From Pseudomonas saxonica (lineage in GTDB: Bacteria; Pseudomonadota; Gammaproteobacteria; Pseudomonadales; Pseudomonadaceae), in NCBI RefSeq assembly GCF_007858365.1, contig NZ_VFIO01000001.1:372001-436000 (forward strand): DNA of 64,000 bases. The letters are read 5' to 3'. This document shows, piece by piece, positions 37,581 through 48,274 of the stretch. How positions within the stretch are numbered: the first letter of the stretch is position 1; every line of letters begins with the position of its first letter. The notes beneath the pieces were generated by a model. The model saw only the letters and a list, made by a program, of their open reading frames with translations. It was not told the origin of the DNA and searched no databases. Both the position numbers and the translations under genes were made by a program.

Positions 37581-38285
37581 TCAAACGCCGCTATGCAGCA
37601 GCATGCTACGCACGTGACCGATGGCCTTAGTCGGGTTCAGGCCCTTCGGACACACGTTTACGCAGTTCATGATCCCGCGGCAGCGGAATACGCTGAACGG
37701 GTCATCCAGTGAAGCAAGACGCTCATTGGTCTTGGTGTCACGGCTGTCAGCCAGGAAACGATAGGCTTGCAGCAGTGCAGCAGGGCCCAGGAACTTGTCC
37801 GGGTTCCACCAGAAGGACGGGCACGAGGTCGAGCAGCAAGCGCACAGAATGCACTCGTACAGACCGTCGAGCTTTTCACGCTCTTCCGGAGATTGCAGAC
37901 GCTCGATGGCCGGGGCCGGCGTATCGTTCTGCAGGAACGGCTTCACCTTCTCGTATTGCTTGTAGAAGATGCTCATGTCGACGACAAGGTCACGGATAAC
38001 CGGCAAACCTGGCAGAGGACGAACAACCAACTTGTTACCTTTTACGACAGAGGACAGCGGCGTGACACACGCCAGGCCGTTTTTGCCGTTGATGTTCATG
38101 CCGTCGGAGCCGCAAACGCCCTCACGGCAAGAGCGACGATAGGAGAAACCTTCGTCCTGCTCTTTGATCAAGGCCAGTACGTCCAGCACCATCAAGTCTT
38201 TACCGTTGGTATTGACCTGGAATTCCTGCATGAACGGCGCGGCGTCCTGATCCGGGTTGTAGCGATAAACACTGACTTTCAACAT
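37581..38285 (-). CDS. sdhB: Succinate dehydrogenase iron-sulfur subunit
   Basis: A 234-residue electron-transfer subunit of complex II. The 2Fe-2S cysteines lie in SCREGVCGSDGMNINGKNGL followed by AC, the 4Fe-4S set is in CILCACCSTSCP, and the 3Fe-4S set is completed by CRGIMNCVNVCPKGLNP. I start at the ATG at 38285, preceded by AAGGGTGG, rather than at a GTG three codons upstream. It follows sdhA by 11 bp. Confidence 0.98.
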   Translation of the reverse strand: MLKVSVYRYNPDQDAAPFMQEFQVNTNGKDLMVLDVLALIKEQDEGFSYRRSCREGVCGSDGMNINGKNGLACVTPLSSVVKGNKLVVRPLPGLPVIRDLVVDMSIFYKQYEKVKPFLQNDTPAPAIERLQSPEEREKLDGLYECILCACCSTSCPSFWWNPDKFLGPAALLQAYRFLADSRDTKTNERLASLDDPFSVFRCRGIMNCVNVCPKGLNPTKAIGHVRSMLLHSGV

Positions 38286-38296
38286 ATCGGCCACCC

Positions 38297-40072
38297 TTAG
38301 TAAGTCCGAATCATTGGCTGGAAGGTCGGAACGGTTTTCGGCGAGAAGTTCACCGCACGCTTGGCTACGCGTTTTTCACCCGGGAAGTACAGGGTGTGGC
38401 ACAGCCAGTTCACGTCGTCACGATCTTCGAAGTCTTCACGGGCGTGAGCACCGCGCGATTCTTTACGGGTTTCAGCAGCGATTGCAGTCGCCTCAGCCAC
38501 TTCGAGCAGGTTTTGCAGCTCAAGGGCTTCGATACGGGCCGTGTTGAACGCCTGGCTCTTATCGTTGATTTTCACATTGGCGATGCGCTTGCGCAGATCA
38601 GCCAGCTGAGCAATACCCTTCTGCATGTATTCGCCAGTACGGAATACACCGAAGTAGTTCTGCATGCAGCTTTGCAGCTCTTTACGCAGGGTCGCTACGT
38701 CTTCGCCATCAGTGCGCGAGTTCAGGCCATCCAGACGCGCCAGGGCAGCATCGATGTCAGATTGACGTGGACGGGCGTAATCAACGCCTTCTTTAAGTGT
38801 TTGCTCAAGGAACAGACCAGCAGCACGACCGAATACCACCAGGTCGAGCAACGAGTTGCCGCCCAGACGGTTGGCACCGTGTACGGATACACAAGCCACT
38901 TCACCCACTGCAAACAGGCCAGGGATGATTTGGTCAACGCCTTCGGCGTCTTGAGTGATCGCCTGACCATGAATGTTGGTGGCAACGCCGCCCATCATAT
39001 AATGGCAAGTTGGCACGACCGGGATCGGCGCCAGAGCAGGATCGACGTGAGCGAAGGTTTTGGACAGCTCCATGATGCCTGGCAGACGGCTATGCAGAAC
39101 TTCTTCACCGAGGTGATCAAGCTTGAGCATTACGTGGTCGCCATCAGGACCGCAACCGTTGCCCGCGATGATTTCTTTAACCATCGAGCGAGCGACAACG
39201 TCACGACCTGCAAGGTCTTTAGCGTTCGGAGCATAACGCTCCATGAAACGCTCGCCGTGCTTGTTGATCAGGTATCCACCTTCACCACGGCAACCTTCGG
39301 TAACCAGTACACCGGCACCGGCGATACCGGTTGGGTGGAACTGCCACATTTCGATGTCTTGTACCGGAACGCCTGCACGCAGAGCCATGCCAATACCGTC
39401 ACCGGTGTTGATCAGGGCGTTGGTCGTGGAGGAGTAGATACGGCCTGCACCGCCAGTCGCCAGTACGGTGGCGTTAGCGCGAACGTAGGAAGTCTCGCCT
39501 GTCTCAATGCAGATGACGATCATGCCGACAAAGGCGCCGTCTTCGTTCTTGACCAGATCGACACCGTAGTATTCGTTGAGGAATACAGTGCCGGCTTTCA
39601 GGTTGGCCTGGTACAGGGTGTGCAACAGTGCGTGACCGGTACGGTCAGCTGCAGCGCATGTACGGGCAGCCTGACCACCTTTACCGAAGTCCTTGGACTG
39701 ACCACCGAAAGGACGCTGATAAATACGGCCCTGCTCGGTACGGGAGAACGGCAAGCCCATGTGCTCAAGCTCGAACACGGCCTCCGGGCCCACGGAGCAC
39801 ATATATTCGATAGCGTCTTGGTCGCCGATGTAATCGGAGCCCTTGACGGTGTCGTACATGTGCCAGCGCCAGTCATCGTTTGGATCTGCAGACGCGATCG
39901 CGCAGGTGATACCACCCTGAGCCGATACGGTGTGCGAACGGGTCGGGAAAACTTTTGTGATTACAGCAGTCTTGTGACCACCTTGCGCCAACTGCAAAGC
40001 TGCGCGCATACCAGCACCGCCGCCGCCAATGATGATGGCGTCGAACGAAAGTGTATTAACTGTGTTAGCCAT
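38297..40072 (-). CDS. sdhA: Succinate dehydrogenase flavoprotein subunit
   Basis: A 591-residue catalytic subunit of complex II that oxidises succinate to fumarate on the cytosolic face. The FAD motif GGGGAG is at 16-21, covalent FAD attaches to His47 ([10 protein letters not shown]), [20 protein letters not shown] is the substrate region, and YMMGGV plus [16 protein letters not shown] follow. It begins 3 bp after the sdhD stop. Confidence 0.98.
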   Translation of the reverse strand: MANTVNTLSFDAIIIGGGGAGMRAALQLAQGGHKTAVITKVFPTRSHTVSAQGGITCAIASADPNDDWRWHMYDTVKGSDYIGDQDAIEYMCSVGPEAVFELEHMGLPFSRTEQGRIYQRPFGGQSKDFGKGGQAARTCAAADRTGHALLHTLYQANLKAGTVFLNEYYGVDLVKNEDGAFVGMIVICIETGETSYVRANATVLATGGAGRIYSSTTNALINTGDGIGMALRAGVPVQDIEMWQFHPTGIAGAGVLVTEGCRGEGGYLINKHGERFMERYAPNAKDLAGRDVVARSMVKEIIAGNGCGPDGDHVMLKLDHLGEEVLHSRLPGIMELSKTFAHVDPALAPIPVVPTCHYMMGGVATNIHGQAITQDAEGVDQIIPGLFAVGEVACVSVHGANRLGGNSLLDLVVFGRAAGLFLEQTLKEGVDYARPRQSDIDAALARLDGLNSRTDGEDVATLRKELQSCMQNYFGVFRTGEYMQKGIAQLADLRKRIANVKINDKSQAFNTARIEALELQNLLEVAEATAIAAETRKESRGAHAREDFEDRDDVNWLCHTLYFPGEKRVAKRAVNFSPKTVPTFQPMIRTY

Positions 40073-40075
40073 GAC

Positions 40076-40444
40076 TCAGATACCCCAAAGAATCTGCACA
40101 CCCCAGACGAAGTAAGCGAACATTGCAACGCCGCAGACTGCCTGGAAGAGGAAACGTACTGCTGTCGCGGACTTGCCCAGCGCCATTGGCGTCAGGTAGT
40201 CGGTCGCGATGGTCCACATGCCGACCCAGGCGTGAGCGCCGAGTGCAACAAGGGCGAGCAGGCTGAAGATACGCATCCAGTTGCTTGCGAACAGTTCATG
40301 CCATTGGGCGTAGCCAATGCCAGGGTTCGCAACGAGGTACCCGATCAGGAAGATGAAATAAGCCGCGAGAACAACCGCAGACACACGTTGCGCCATCCAG
40401 TCATAGAGGCCCGAACGCGACAGGTTTGTAACGCTGGTTACCAT
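40076..40444 (-). CDS. sdhD: Succinate dehydrogenase membrane anchor subunit D
   Basis: A 122-residue anchor with three membrane helices. His71 and the Asp82-Tyr83 pair (TDYL) match the heme and quinone-site positions of the Escherichia coli protein. The ATG at 40444 (after GGGAG) overlaps the end of sdhC by 7 bp. Confidence 0.95.
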   Translation of the reverse strand: MVTSVTNLSRSGLYDWMAQRVSAVVLAAYFIFLIGYLVANPGIGYAQWHELFASNWMRIFSLLALVALGAHAWVGMWTIATDYLTPMALGKSATAVRFLFQAVCGVAMFAYFVWGVQILWGI

Positions 40445-40824
40445 ATCCAAACTCCCGCCAGAACAATCATCACTACAGAGATGACGATTACGATTTTCGA
40501 GCCCAGTTTGCCGCCTTCCAGCGTCTCACCAATGCCCATGTCCATGATCAGATGGCGCACACCGGCAACCATGTGATAGAGCAAGGCAGAGAGCAGGCCC
40601 CACGCTACGAACTTGGCCAGAGGACTGGTCAAGCATGCCTTCACCTCGGCAAAACCTTCTTCAGAACCCAGGGATTTGCTCAATGCGTAAAGCATGAAGC
40701 CCAGGCCGAGAAAAAGAATGATGCCCGAAACACGGTGCAGAAATGACGTAACGCCGGTGATCGGGAGTTTGATGGTCCTTAGGTCTAGGTTTACAGGTCG
40801 TTGGCTATTCACGGCTTTTTTCAC
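40438..40824 (-). CDS. sdhC: Succinate dehydrogenase cytochrome b556 subunit
   Basis: A 128-residue three-helix protein holding heme b together with SdhD. FLHRVSG at 28-34 is the quinone-site signature, and His84 in LLYHMVAGVRH aligns with the heme ligand of the Escherichia coli subunit. The start is a GTG at 40824; an AGGGGC site lies upstream. It leads the sdhCDAB operon behind a good sigma-70 promoter with a leader of about 115 bases. Confidence 0.95.
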   Translation of the reverse strand: MKKAVNSQRPVNLDLRTIKLPITGVTSFLHRVSGIILFLGLGFMLYALSKSLGSEEGFAEVKACLTSPLAKFVAWGLLSALLYHMVAGVRHLIMDMGIGETLEGGKLGSKIVIVISVVMIVLAGVWIW

Positions 40825-40945
40825 ACTGAAGAGCCCCTAACTATCAGGGCAAGTTTGTTGGGATGCGCACTGGTCAGGTACCCACCACCCGGGAGTGACG
40901 ACCCCCATCTAAACAGGCCCAAAAGCCTCTGGCGGTCGGCTGCCG

Positions 40946-40974
40946 AGTATAGACAGTTAGGTTACTAATGACAA
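40946..40974 (-). promoter_or_regulatory. Sigma-70 promoter of sdhCDAB
   Basis: On the minus strand TTGTCA (40974-40969), a 17-bp spacer and TATACT (40951-40946). Start of transcription would be near 40939, about 115 bases before the GTG of sdhC. Confidence 0.7.
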
Positions 40975-41088
40975 CGCAATCACCTCCCTCTAATAGCGCA
41001 TTGCGCTAGCTCGATAAAAGGCGTAAACGCCGCTGATCATCTTAAAAAAAGACATACCAAAGCCTTGTACAGCAAGACTTTAGGCAAA

Positions 41089-41116
41089 TTGACATTCGAA
41101 TTTATCTATCTATAGT
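41089..41116 (+). promoter_or_regulatory. Sigma-70 promoter of gltA
   Basis: TTGACA (41089-41094), a 16-bp spacer and TATAGT (41111-41116), about 57 bp before the gltA start. It is divergent from the sdh promoter; about 115 bp lie between the two -35 boxes, room for shared regulation. Confidence 0.7.
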
Positions 41117-41173
41117 GGTGCGGGCCCTGCGTGGGGGGCAGTCTGATGATTTCAAGCATAAATAGGAGGCCAC

Positions 41174-42463
41174 ATGGCTGACAAAAAAGCGCAGTTGATC
41201 ATCGAGGGCGCAGCCCCCGTCGAGCTGCCCATTTTAACTGGCACCGTGGGTCCCGATGTAATCGATGTGCGAGGCCTGACGGCCACGGGCCGATTCACAT
41301 TTGACCCTGGCTTCATGTCGACCGCGTCTTGCGAGTCGAAGATCACCTATATTGATGGTGACAACGGTATCCTGCTTCACCGCGGCTACCCGATCGAACA
41401 GCTGGCTGAACACTCTGACTACCTTGAAACTGCCTACCTGCTGCTGAACGGCGAATTGCCGACCGCAGAACAGAAAGCGCAGTTTGTCAGCACCGTGAAG
41501 AACCACACCATGGTTCACGAGCAGTTGAAGACTTTCTTCAACGGCTTCCGTCGTGACGCCCACCCGATGGCGGTCATGTGCGGTGTAGTCGGCGCCTTGT
41601 CGGCCTTCTACCACGACTCCCTGGACATCAATAACCCGCAGCATCGCGAAATTTCTGCGGTGCGTCTGGTTGCCAAGATGCCAACGCTGGCAGCGATGGT
41701 TTACAAGTACTCCATGGGTCAGCCCATGATGTACCCGCGTAACGACCTGAGCTACGCCGAAAACTTCCTGCACATGATGTTCAACACGCCGTGCGAGATC
41801 AAACCGATCAGCCCGGTACTGGCCAAGGCAATGGATAAGATCTTTATCCTGCACGCTGACCATGAACAGAATGCGTCGACCTCTACCGTACGCCTGGCAG
41901 GCTCTTCGGGTGCCAACCCGTTTGCCTGTATTGCTGCCGGTATTGCCGCACTGTGGGGCCCTGCTCACGGCGGCGCCAACGAAGCTGTGCTGACCATGCT
42001 CGACGAAATTGGCGATGTGTCCAACATCGACAAATTCATCGCCAAGGCCAAGGACAAGAACGATCCGTTCAAACTGATGGGCTTCGGTCATCGCGTTTAC
42101 AAAAACCGCGACCCGCGCGCCACCGTCATGAAGAAGACTTGCGACGAAGTGCTTAAAGAGCTGGGGATCAAAAACGACCCGCAACTCGAACTGGCCATGC
42201 GCCTGGAAGAGATCGCACTGACCGACCCGTACTTCATCGAGCGCTCGCTGTACCCGAACGTCGACTTCTACTCGGGGATCATCCTCAAGGCGATCGGCAT
42301 TCCAACCAGCATGTTTACCGTGATCTTCGCCCTGTCCCGTACAGTCGGCTGGATCTCGCACTGGAAAGAAATGCTCTCCAGCCCGTACAAAATTGGCCGT
42401 CCACGCCAGCTGTACACAGGCTACGAACAGCGTGACCTGACCAAGCTGGAAGACCGCAAGTAA
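41174..42463 (+). CDS. gltA: Type II citrate synthase
   Basis: A 429-residue hexameric enzyme that condenses acetyl-CoA and oxaloacetate, the entry step of the TCA cycle. Catalytic blocks are [25 protein letters not shown] with the substrate histidine, [13 protein letters not shown], and the aspartate in YPNVDFYSG. The AGGAGG site lies 7 bases before the ATG. A strong terminator follows. It is divergent from the sdh operon. Confidence 0.98.
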   Translation: MADKKAQLIIEGAAPVELPILTGTVGPDVIDVRGLTATGRFTFDPGFMSTASCESKITYIDGDNGILLHRGYPIEQLAEHSDYLETAYLLLNGELPTAEQKAQFVSTVKNHTMVHEQLKTFFNGFRRDAHPMAVMCGVVGALSAFYHDSLDINNPQHREISAVRLVAKMPTLAAMVYKYSMGQPMMYPRNDLSYAENFLHMMFNTPCEIKPISPVLAKAMDKIFILHADHEQNASTSTVRLAGSSGANPFACIAAGIAALWGPAHGGANEAVLTMLDEIGDVSNIDKFIAKAKDKNDPFKLMGFGHRVYKNRDPRATVMKKTCDEVLKELGIKNDPQLELAMRLEEIALTDPYFIERSLYPNVDFYSGIILKAIGIPTSMFTVIFALSRTVGWISHWKEMLSSPYKIGRPRQLYTGYEQRDLTKLEDRK

Positions 42464-42499
42464 GACCTGTCATTCCACGATAGTGTCTTAGCTGCACCG

Positions 42500-42535
42500 A
42501 ATACGGCCTCTATCCAATAGAGGCCGTATTTTTTT
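42500..42535 (+). terminator. Terminator of gltA
   Basis: A 14-bp perfect stem (42500-42513 with 42517-42530) with loop CCA, followed by a T-run to 42535. It begins 37 bp after the gltA stop. Confidence 0.93.
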
Positions 42536-42595
42536 GTGCCCACAAAACCCAAACCCATTTCGTAGCAGCTGTGTATGCCACAGATGTCGGGGCCA

Positions 42596-42630
42596 ATAAA
42601 AAATCCCCCTGCCTCACGACAGGGGGATTT
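42596..42630 (-). terminator. Terminator of the DUF485-actP operon
   Basis: AAATCCCCCTG (42601-42611), 8-base loop, CAGGGGGATTT (42620-42630). On the minus strand it ends in a T-run (42604-42598). It lies 55 bp after the actP stop. Confidence 0.88.
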
Positions 42631-42684
42631 CATTACACAGACTGTTTCTAACGTGCAGTGTGCAGCTTAATACCGACCATTGCC

Positions 42685-44343
42685 TTAATGATCCACCGCC
42701 CCGCTCGCCCCCAGCCCCGTTTGTGAACGCACGAACTGCGGGAAGAACAATGCGCGCTCTTTCTCTGCAGCTTTGGACTTGTCAGTAATAGAGAAGAACC
42801 AGATACCCGCGAACGCGATAATCATGGAGAACAACGCCGGGTATTCGTAAGGGAAGATAGCTTTTTCATGATGCAGGATCTGCACCCAGATGGTTGGGCC
42901 CAGAATCATCAAGCCAACCGCGCTGATCAACCCAAGCCAGCCACCAATCATGGCTCCACGGGTGGTCAAGTTCTTCCAGTACATGGAAAGCAGCAACACC
43001 GGGAAGTTACAGCTCGCCGCAATCGAGAATGCCAGACCGACCATGAACGCAATGTTTTGGCTTTCGAACAGGATGCCCAGACCAATTGCCAGCACGCCCA
43101 ACGCAATAGTGGTGATCTTCGAAACACGAATCTCATCTTTATCGTTGGTTTTGCCTTTCTTGATAACACTGGCATACAGGTCGTGCGACACCGCCGAGGC
43201 ACCGGCCAGCGTCAGACCGGCAACTACCGCCAGAATCGTTGCAAAGGCTACTGCAGAAATAAAGCCCAGGAAGATACTGCCGCCCACCGCATCAGCCAAA
43301 TGCACGGCCGCCATGTTGTTGCCACCCAGCAAAGCGCCTGCCGCGTCTTTGAACGCAGGGTTGGTGCTCACCAGAATGATTGCGCCGAAGCCGATAATGA
43401 AGGTCAAAATATAGAAGTAACCAATAAAGCCGGTAGCGTAAAACACACTTTTACGGGCTTCTTTGGCATCACTCACGGTAAAGAAGCGCATCAGGATATG
43501 CGGCAAGCCCGCCGTCCCGAACATCAACGCCAGACCCAGCGAGAAGGCCGAAATCGGATCCTTCACCAAACCGCCCGGGCTCATGATCGCTTCACCTTTA
43601 GGGTGAATCTTGACCGCCTCGGCAAACAGCGCATTGAAGTCAAAGTTGACGTGCTTCATGACCATCACAGCCATAAATGTCGCACCGGACAGCAGCAATA
43701 CGGCCTTGATGATCTGCACCCATGTAGTTGCCAGCATGCCGCCGAACAGCACATACAAGCACATCAGGATGCCCACCAGGACGACTGCAACGTGGTAATC
43801 CAGACCAAACAGCAGCTGAATGAGCTTACCGGCCCCTACCATCTGCGCGATCAGGTAAAACGCCACCACCACCAGCGAGCCGCAGGCAGACAGCGAGCGA
43901 ATCTGAGTTTGGCCCAAGCGGTACGAAGCGACGTCGGCAAAGGTGTACTTGCCCAGGTTACGCAAACGCTCTGCGATCAAGAACAGGATGATGGGCCAGC
44001 CCACCAGAAAACCGATCGAATAGATCAGGCCATCGTAGCCAGAGGTGTAAACCAGCGCGGAAATACCCAGAAAGGACGCGGCGGACATATAGTCACCCGC
44101 AATCGCCAACCCATTCTGAAAGCCTGTGATCTTGCCTCCGGCCGCATAGTAGTCCGCCGCTGATTTATTACGTTTGGAGGCCCAATACGTAATACAAAGC
44201 GTTGCCCCCACAAACACAACAAACATGATGATTGCAGCGACGTTCAAAGGTTGTTTTTGCACTTCGCCAGTCAGGGCGTCAGCCGCCAGGACAGCAGGAG
44301 CAAAGGCAGCAGCGCCCAGAATTGCCAGTAGACGCCTGATCAT
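42685..44343 (-). CDS. actP: Cation/acetate symporter ActP
   Basis: A 552-residue inner-membrane Na+-dependent transporter of the SSS family that takes up acetate and other short monocarboxylates. An N-terminal signal-like helix (to about residue 20) precedes some 13 helices. The family motifs [40 protein letters not shown] and [16 protein letters not shown] are present. Its ATG overlaps the DUF485 stop (ATGA), the usual arrangement. No acetyl-CoA synthetase gene is adjacent. Confidence 0.96.
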   Translation of the reverse strand: MIRRLLAILGAAAFAPAVLAADALTGEVQKQPLNVAAIIMFVVFVGATLCITYWASKRNKSAADYYAAGGKITGFQNGLAIAGDYMSAASFLGISALVYTSGYDGLIYSIGFLVGWPIILFLIAERLRNLGKYTFADVASYRLGQTQIRSLSACGSLVVVAFYLIAQMVGAGKLIQLLFGLDYHVAVVLVGILMCLYVLFGGMLATTWVQIIKAVLLLSGATFMAVMVMKHVNFDFNALFAEAVKIHPKGEAIMSPGGLVKDPISAFSLGLALMFGTAGLPHILMRFFTVSDAKEARKSVFYATGFIGYFYILTFIIGFGAIILVSTNPAFKDAAGALLGGNNMAAVHLADAVGGSIFLGFISAVAFATILAVVAGLTLAGASAVSHDLYASVIKKGKTNDKDEIRVSKITTIALGVLAIGLGILFESQNIAFMVGLAFSIAASCNFPVLLLSMYWKNLTTRGAMIGGWLGLISAVGLMILGPTIWVQILHHEKAIFPYEYPALFSMIIAFAGIWFFSITDKSKAAEKERALFFPQFVRSQTGLGASGAVDH

Positions 44344-44651
44344 TGCCCTGCCTCCTTGAGAATTGCATTGTTCAGGTCATCAAATTCGCCATTGGCCCGC
44401 TGCACATAGATACCGGTCAGAATAAAGGCCGAAAGAATCAACCCCACGCCTATCGGGATACCCCAGGTGATTGACGAACCAGGGCTTAACTTGGCCCCCA
44501 TGATGTGTGACCCGTAAGCAATTAACAGGATGAAAGCAACATATAAGCCGAGCATGATTGCCGAAAGAATCCAGGCAAATCGTTCTCTTTTTTTGACCAG
44601 CTCCTTGAATCGGGGGCTGTTTTGAATCGTGAGGTAAATGCTGTCGTTCAT
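44340..44651 (-). CDS. DUF485 membrane protein, ActP partner
   Basis: A 103-residue protein with two membrane helices (about 23-45 and 60-82) between soluble ends, typical of DUF485 (YjcH). It opens with [20 protein letters not shown] and ends [20 protein letters not shown]. The ATG at 44651 follows a GAGGA site. Overlap with actP by 4 bp suggests translational coupling. Proteins of this family accompany acetate-type symporters; their exact role is unsettled. Confidence 0.93.
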   Translation of the reverse strand: MNDSIYLTIQNSPRFKELVKKRERFAWILSAIMLGLYVAFILLIAYGSHIMGAKLSPGSSITWGIPIGVGLILSAFILTGIYVQRANGEFDDLNNAILKEAGQ

Positions 44652-44818
44652 TATTTTTGTCCTCGCAGCACAGATGAGATGGAACGTTTTCACTATTGGC
44701 GGGCTTCAAAATCAACACCAGACGACTTTAGTAGTAGAGCTCTTGATTTAGCTACAGCGCACGTATTCTCTGGCCCTCACGACTATCAAGCACCCCGAGA
44801 AGCCCCCTTAGACGCAAA

Positions 44819-44846
44819 AACCGTTTGGCGTAAACGCCAAACGGTT
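44819..44846 (-). terminator. Terminator of the betaine/choline-binding protein gene
   Basis: AACCGTTTGGCG, loop TAAA, CGCCAAACGGTT, a 12-bp perfect stem with five T after it on the minus strand. It begins 29 bp after the stop codon. Confidence 0.93.
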
Positions 44847-44875
44847 CTGTGTGCTGCGAGCTAGAGACCTCGCGA

Positions 44876-45730
44876 TTACTTAGCGACCCATTCAGCAACT
44901 CGCTCCGGGTGTTGAGCAACCCACTCTTTAGCAGCAACGTCAGGCTTTTTGCCCTCTTGAATTGCCAACATTACCTCACCAATTTCATCTTTTGAGTTCC
45001 ACGAAAACTTCTTCAAAAAAGCGGCAACTTCAGGGGCTTTGTCCTTCAGGTCTTTACTGCCGATGCTATTAACAGTTTCAGCTGCGCCATAAACCCCTTT
45101 TGGATCGTCCAAAAATCGCAACTTCCATTTCGCAAACATCCAGTGCGGCACCCAGCCTGTAACAACAATAGGCTCTTGCTTGGCATAAGCACGGCCCAAC
45201 TCCGAGGTCATCGCCGCGCCTGAACTGGCTTGCAGTTTATAGCCCAGGCCATAATCCTTGATCGCTTCATCCGTTTTCAGCATCACCCCGGAGCCAGCGT
45301 CAATACCGACGATCTTCTGCTTGTAACCCGTGTCATCTTTCAAATCCGCAATAGACTTGGCTTTCACATAGTCAGGGACGATGAGCCCAATTTTCGCATC
45401 CTTGAAGTTAGGCCCGTAGTCGACCACTTTGTCTTTGTTCTTTGCCCAGTATTCACCGTGTGTCACGGGCAACCACGCGGACAACATGGCATCAAGCTTG
45501 CCCGTCGCCACGCCCTGCCACATGATCCCGGTCGCAACCGGCATAAGTTTTACGTCATAACCCAGTTTCTGCTTGATCACCTCAGCGGCTACATGCGTTG
45601 TAGCCACGCTATCGGACCAACCATCCACATAACCGATGCTCAAGGTCGGTTTTTCTTCGGCGATTGCCAAACCTGCACTCATCGCCAGCATCAAGGCCGC
45701 TGTGGTGCGCAATAGTCGTCGCATCTTCAT
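44876..45730 (-). CDS. Periplasmic glycine betaine/choline-type ABC binding protein (OpuAC family)
   Basis: A 284-residue periplasmic protein with a signal peptide ending at LAIA-EEKP. Aromatic residues for a quaternary ammonium cage are visible: GYVDGWSDS, LSAWLPVTHGEYW, VTGWVPHWMFAKWKLRFL. It therefore belongs with the choline, betaine or carnitine binding proteins (CbcX, BetX, CaiX) that Pseudomonas keeps as orphans feeding a shared Cbc permease. No permease or ATPase gene is next to it, consistent with that. I start at the ATG at 45730; a frame running 73 codons further upstream has no signal peptide at its start. The exact ligand is not resolved. Confidence 0.9.
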   Translation of the reverse strand: MKMRRLLRTTAALMLAMSAGLAIAEEKPTLSIGYVDGWSDSVATTHVAAEVIKQKLGYDVKLMPVATGIMWQGVATGKLDAMLSAWLPVTHGEYWAKNKDKVVDYGPNFKDAKIGLIVPDYVKAKSIADLKDDTGYKQKIVGIDAGSGVMLKTDEAIKDYGLGYKLQASSGAAMTSELGRAYAKQEPIVVTGWVPHWMFAKWKLRFLDDPKGVYGAAETVNSIGSKDLKDKAPEVAAFLKKFSWNSKDEIGEVMLAIQEGKKPDVAAKEWVAQHPERVAEWVAK

Positions 45731-46009
45731 TGTCGATCCCCCACCGTGCGTGGCCCGACGAGTGCCGGGCCGCATCAAGACATTGAGGCGGGCATACCCC
45801 ACCCATCCTCTATGCGCCTTGATCATTAACCGCTCCAGGCCAGCGGCCTGCTCTGACGGCGACCCCGATACAATCAGTAACGACACTGAACGCATTGCCT
45901 GATTAATACCAAAACGTGCTTTTCTCGTTACATGTCCAAATTTTGCCAACCACGCTCGGAGGCCTAATTACAGGTAAGATGCGCGCCTTTGCTTACATAT
46001 GGCCTGACA

Positions 46010-47557
46010 ATGTCCGCGATCGAACGCTTCCCTGCCCTGCCTTATTTCTTCGCCTCTTTACTGGCCGTACTTGCTATAGCCGGTTTCTGGTACGGCTTGG
46101 GCCAACCGGTCATATTGCCGGACGCGGCCACCCCTACGCATAAACTGCAATGCGCGTCCTATACGCCGTTCGACAAGGATCAGTCGCCCTTCGACCAGCC
46201 CTTCGTGCCTCGCGTAGAACGCATGGACGCAGATCTTGCCCTGCTCGCCACACGCTTTGAGTGCATTCGCACTTATTCACAGACGGGGCTTGAAGCCCTG
46301 CCGGAGCTGGCGCGCAAGCATGGTTTGAAAATCATGAGCGGTGCTTGGGTCAATGGAAACACCGAAGACACCCAGAAAGAAATTTCAGCCCTGATCAAGT
46401 CGGCCAATGCCAACTCCGATGTCATCAGCGCCTTGATCGTCGGCAACGAGACACTGCTGCGCAAAGAGGTGACAGCCACTCAACTGGTCAAACTGATCAA
46501 CCAGGTGAAAAGCCAGGTCAAGCAGCCAGTCACGTATGCCGATGTATGGGAGTTCTGGTTACAGCACCCGGAAATTGCCCCCGCAGTCGACTTTCTTACT
46601 ATTCACCTGCTCCCCTACTGGGAAGATGCCCCTGCAGGGATCGACCGTGCGGTCAATCACGTCGCAGAGATTCGCCAGATTTTTGGTAACAAGTTCGCCC
46701 CCAAAGACATTTTGATTGGTGAAACCGGCTGGCCAAGCGAAGGCCGCCAGCGTGAAACAGCCCTGCCCAGCCGCGTAAACGAAGCCAAGTTCATCCGCGG
46801 ATTTGTAACCCTGGCAGAACAAAATGGCTGGAAGTACAACTTGATAGAAGCCTTCGACCAACCCTGGAAACGCACAAGCGAAGGTGCTGTAGGAGGTTAC
46901 TGGGGCTTATTTGATGCTGACCGCCAGGATAAAGGCATTCTTGCGGGCCCTGTGACCAACCTGCCGCATTGGCCTGCCTGGCTGGGTCTTGGTCTTGCAC
47001 TGTTGTTCAGCACGCTGCTGATCGGCGGACGCGTGACGACTGCCCGTTCAGCACTGCTGTTGCCCGCCCTGGGAGCAGTCGCAGGTTGCAGCATCGTCGC
47101 ATGGGCAGAGCTGGCATCCGTCACCAGCCGCTTTGCCGGGGAATGGCTATGGGCCGGGTTGCTGATTGGATTGAATCTGATTGTTTTGACCCATGCTGCA
47201 TTGGCCGTTGGCCAGAAAGAAGGTTGGCGGGGCCGTTGGTTTAACGCACTGGAGCGCCGCGCAGGTTGGTGGCTGGCCGGCGCAGGTTTCGCCGCAGCCG
47301 TAATGATGCTGGGCTTGGTCTTTGAGCCGCGTTACCGCAGTTTTCCAAGTGCCGCCCTGCTGCTTCCGGCACTCGTCTACCTCATGCGGCCAATACGTGG
47401 GCCGCGCCGTGAGCTTGGCCTGCTGGCATTTATCATCGGTGCCGGGATACCGGTGCAACTTTACCGCGAGGGGCTTAACAACCAGCAAGCCTGGGTTTGG
47501 GCACTGGTGTGCGTGCTGATGGTTCTGGCGTTGAGTCGTAGCGTGCGCAAACGCTGA
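46010..47557 (+). CDS. Membrane-bound glycoside hydrolase family 17 protein (beta-glucan enzyme)
   Basis: A 515-residue protein with an N-terminal membrane anchor (about 10-30), an extracytoplasmic GH17 domain (about 48-320), and about six to seven C-terminal membrane helices (about 325-512). The two GH17 catalytic glutamates are present: Glu147 in IVGNE (acid/base) and Glu238 in IGETGWPSEG (nucleophile). In Pseudomonas such proteins are often labelled putative beta-(1,6)-glucan synthase, and would cleave or transglycosylate cell-surface or osmoregulated periplasmic glucans. The ATG at 46010 has a weak ribosome site; a TTG 21 bases upstream is possible. Confidence 0.85.
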   Translation: MSAIERFPALPYFFASLLAVLAIAGFWYGLGQPVILPDAATPTHKLQCASYTPFDKDQSPFDQPFVPRVERMDADLALLATRFECIRTYSQTGLEALPELARKHGLKIMSGAWVNGNTEDTQKEISALIKSANANSDVISALIVGNETLLRKEVTATQLVKLINQVKSQVKQPVTYADVWEFWLQHPEIAPAVDFLTIHLLPYWEDAPAGIDRAVNHVAEIRQIFGNKFAPKDILIGETGWPSEGRQRETALPSRVNEAKFIRGFVTLAEQNGWKYNLIEAFDQPWKRTSEGAVGGYWGLFDADRQDKGILAGPVTNLPHWPAWLGLGLALLFSTLLIGGRVTTARSALLLPALGAVAGCSIVAWAELASVTSRFAGEWLWAGLLIGLNLIVLTHAALAVGQKEGWRGRWFNALERRAGWWLAGAGFAAAVMMLGLVFEPRYRSFPSAALLLPALVYLMRPIRGPRRELGLLAFIIGAGIPVQLYREGLNNQQAWVWALVCVLMVLALSRSVRKR

Positions 47558-47678
47558 AACAGGTGCGCGGACCTGATGCTTGCCAATGCCCAGGGCCAAG
47601 CCCGACAGTCAAATCATTGCAAGCCATCAGGTATCGCGCGCTCGCGCACTCATTCTTGCCTGTAACGGTCAGCAATGA

Positions 47679-48044
47679 TTACGACCTGGGGGCTCGCACC
47701 AGCCGCAGCGCCGCAATCACCACAGCGAACACAGCCAAGCTGGCGTTATAGAGCGCCAATGCCGGAAAACCAAACAGCAGCGCCAACACTGCCAGCGCAT
47801 AACCGACTCGCCCGCGCACAAAAAACGCCAACACTGAAGCGATCAAGGCAATCCAGCCCAATACCCTGAAATGGATCAACCAACCCAAGTTGGCCCGCAG
47901 TTGGCATTCCCAACGCGCCGTCTGTGCAACGCATGTGCCCACCCACTGCGGATCTTCCATCAAGCCATAACGCAGGCCATAACTGGCAACCAGCCATATG
48001 GCCAGAGCGAAAAACAGCACGATTAATGGCAAACGAGCACGCAT
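47679..48044 (-). CDS. Small inner-membrane protein of unknown function
   Basis: A 121-residue protein with about four hydrophobic helices (residues 4-22, 51-68, 73-92 and 96-114) and two cysteines in the first external loop (GTCVAQTARWECQ), possibly a disulfide. I start at the ATG at 48044 with GGAG ten bases upstream; a longer frame upstream lacks a ribosome site. It is alone, between convergent and divergent neighbours. I do not recognise the family. Confidence 0.75.
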   Translation of the reverse strand: MRARLPLIVLFFALAIWLVASYGLRYGLMEDPQWVGTCVAQTARWECQLRANLGWLIHFRVLGWIALIASVLAFFVRGRVGYALAVLALLFGFPALALYNASLAVFAVVIAALRLVRAPRS

Positions 48045-48274
48045 AGAAAACTCCGATAAGCAAAACGGCGCCCAGCTTAATCGCCCTTCATCGCTATGCA
48101 AGCCTTGCAAACAGATATCTGTTCACTAAAGTCATTCAACGTGTATCTTCCGATAGCCATTTGCCTGCTTGCGACTGTGTGGTAATTATTTAGTGCCCCG
48201 GCATGGCACTTTGGCAGTCGCCCTGCGGTCATAGCCTGCGAATCTTCTCCGCACCTTCTCTAGGGATAGTCTTC

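Noticed and set aside
38396..40576. Plus-strand frame of 726 codons opposite sdhA and sdhD
   Set aside because: It is antisense to well-conserved genes and its product has no recognisable features; open antisense frames are common in G+C-biased codons.
44876..45949. Longer version of the betaine/choline-binding protein gene
   Set aside because: The extra 73 residues would bury the signal peptide, which begins cleanly at 45730.
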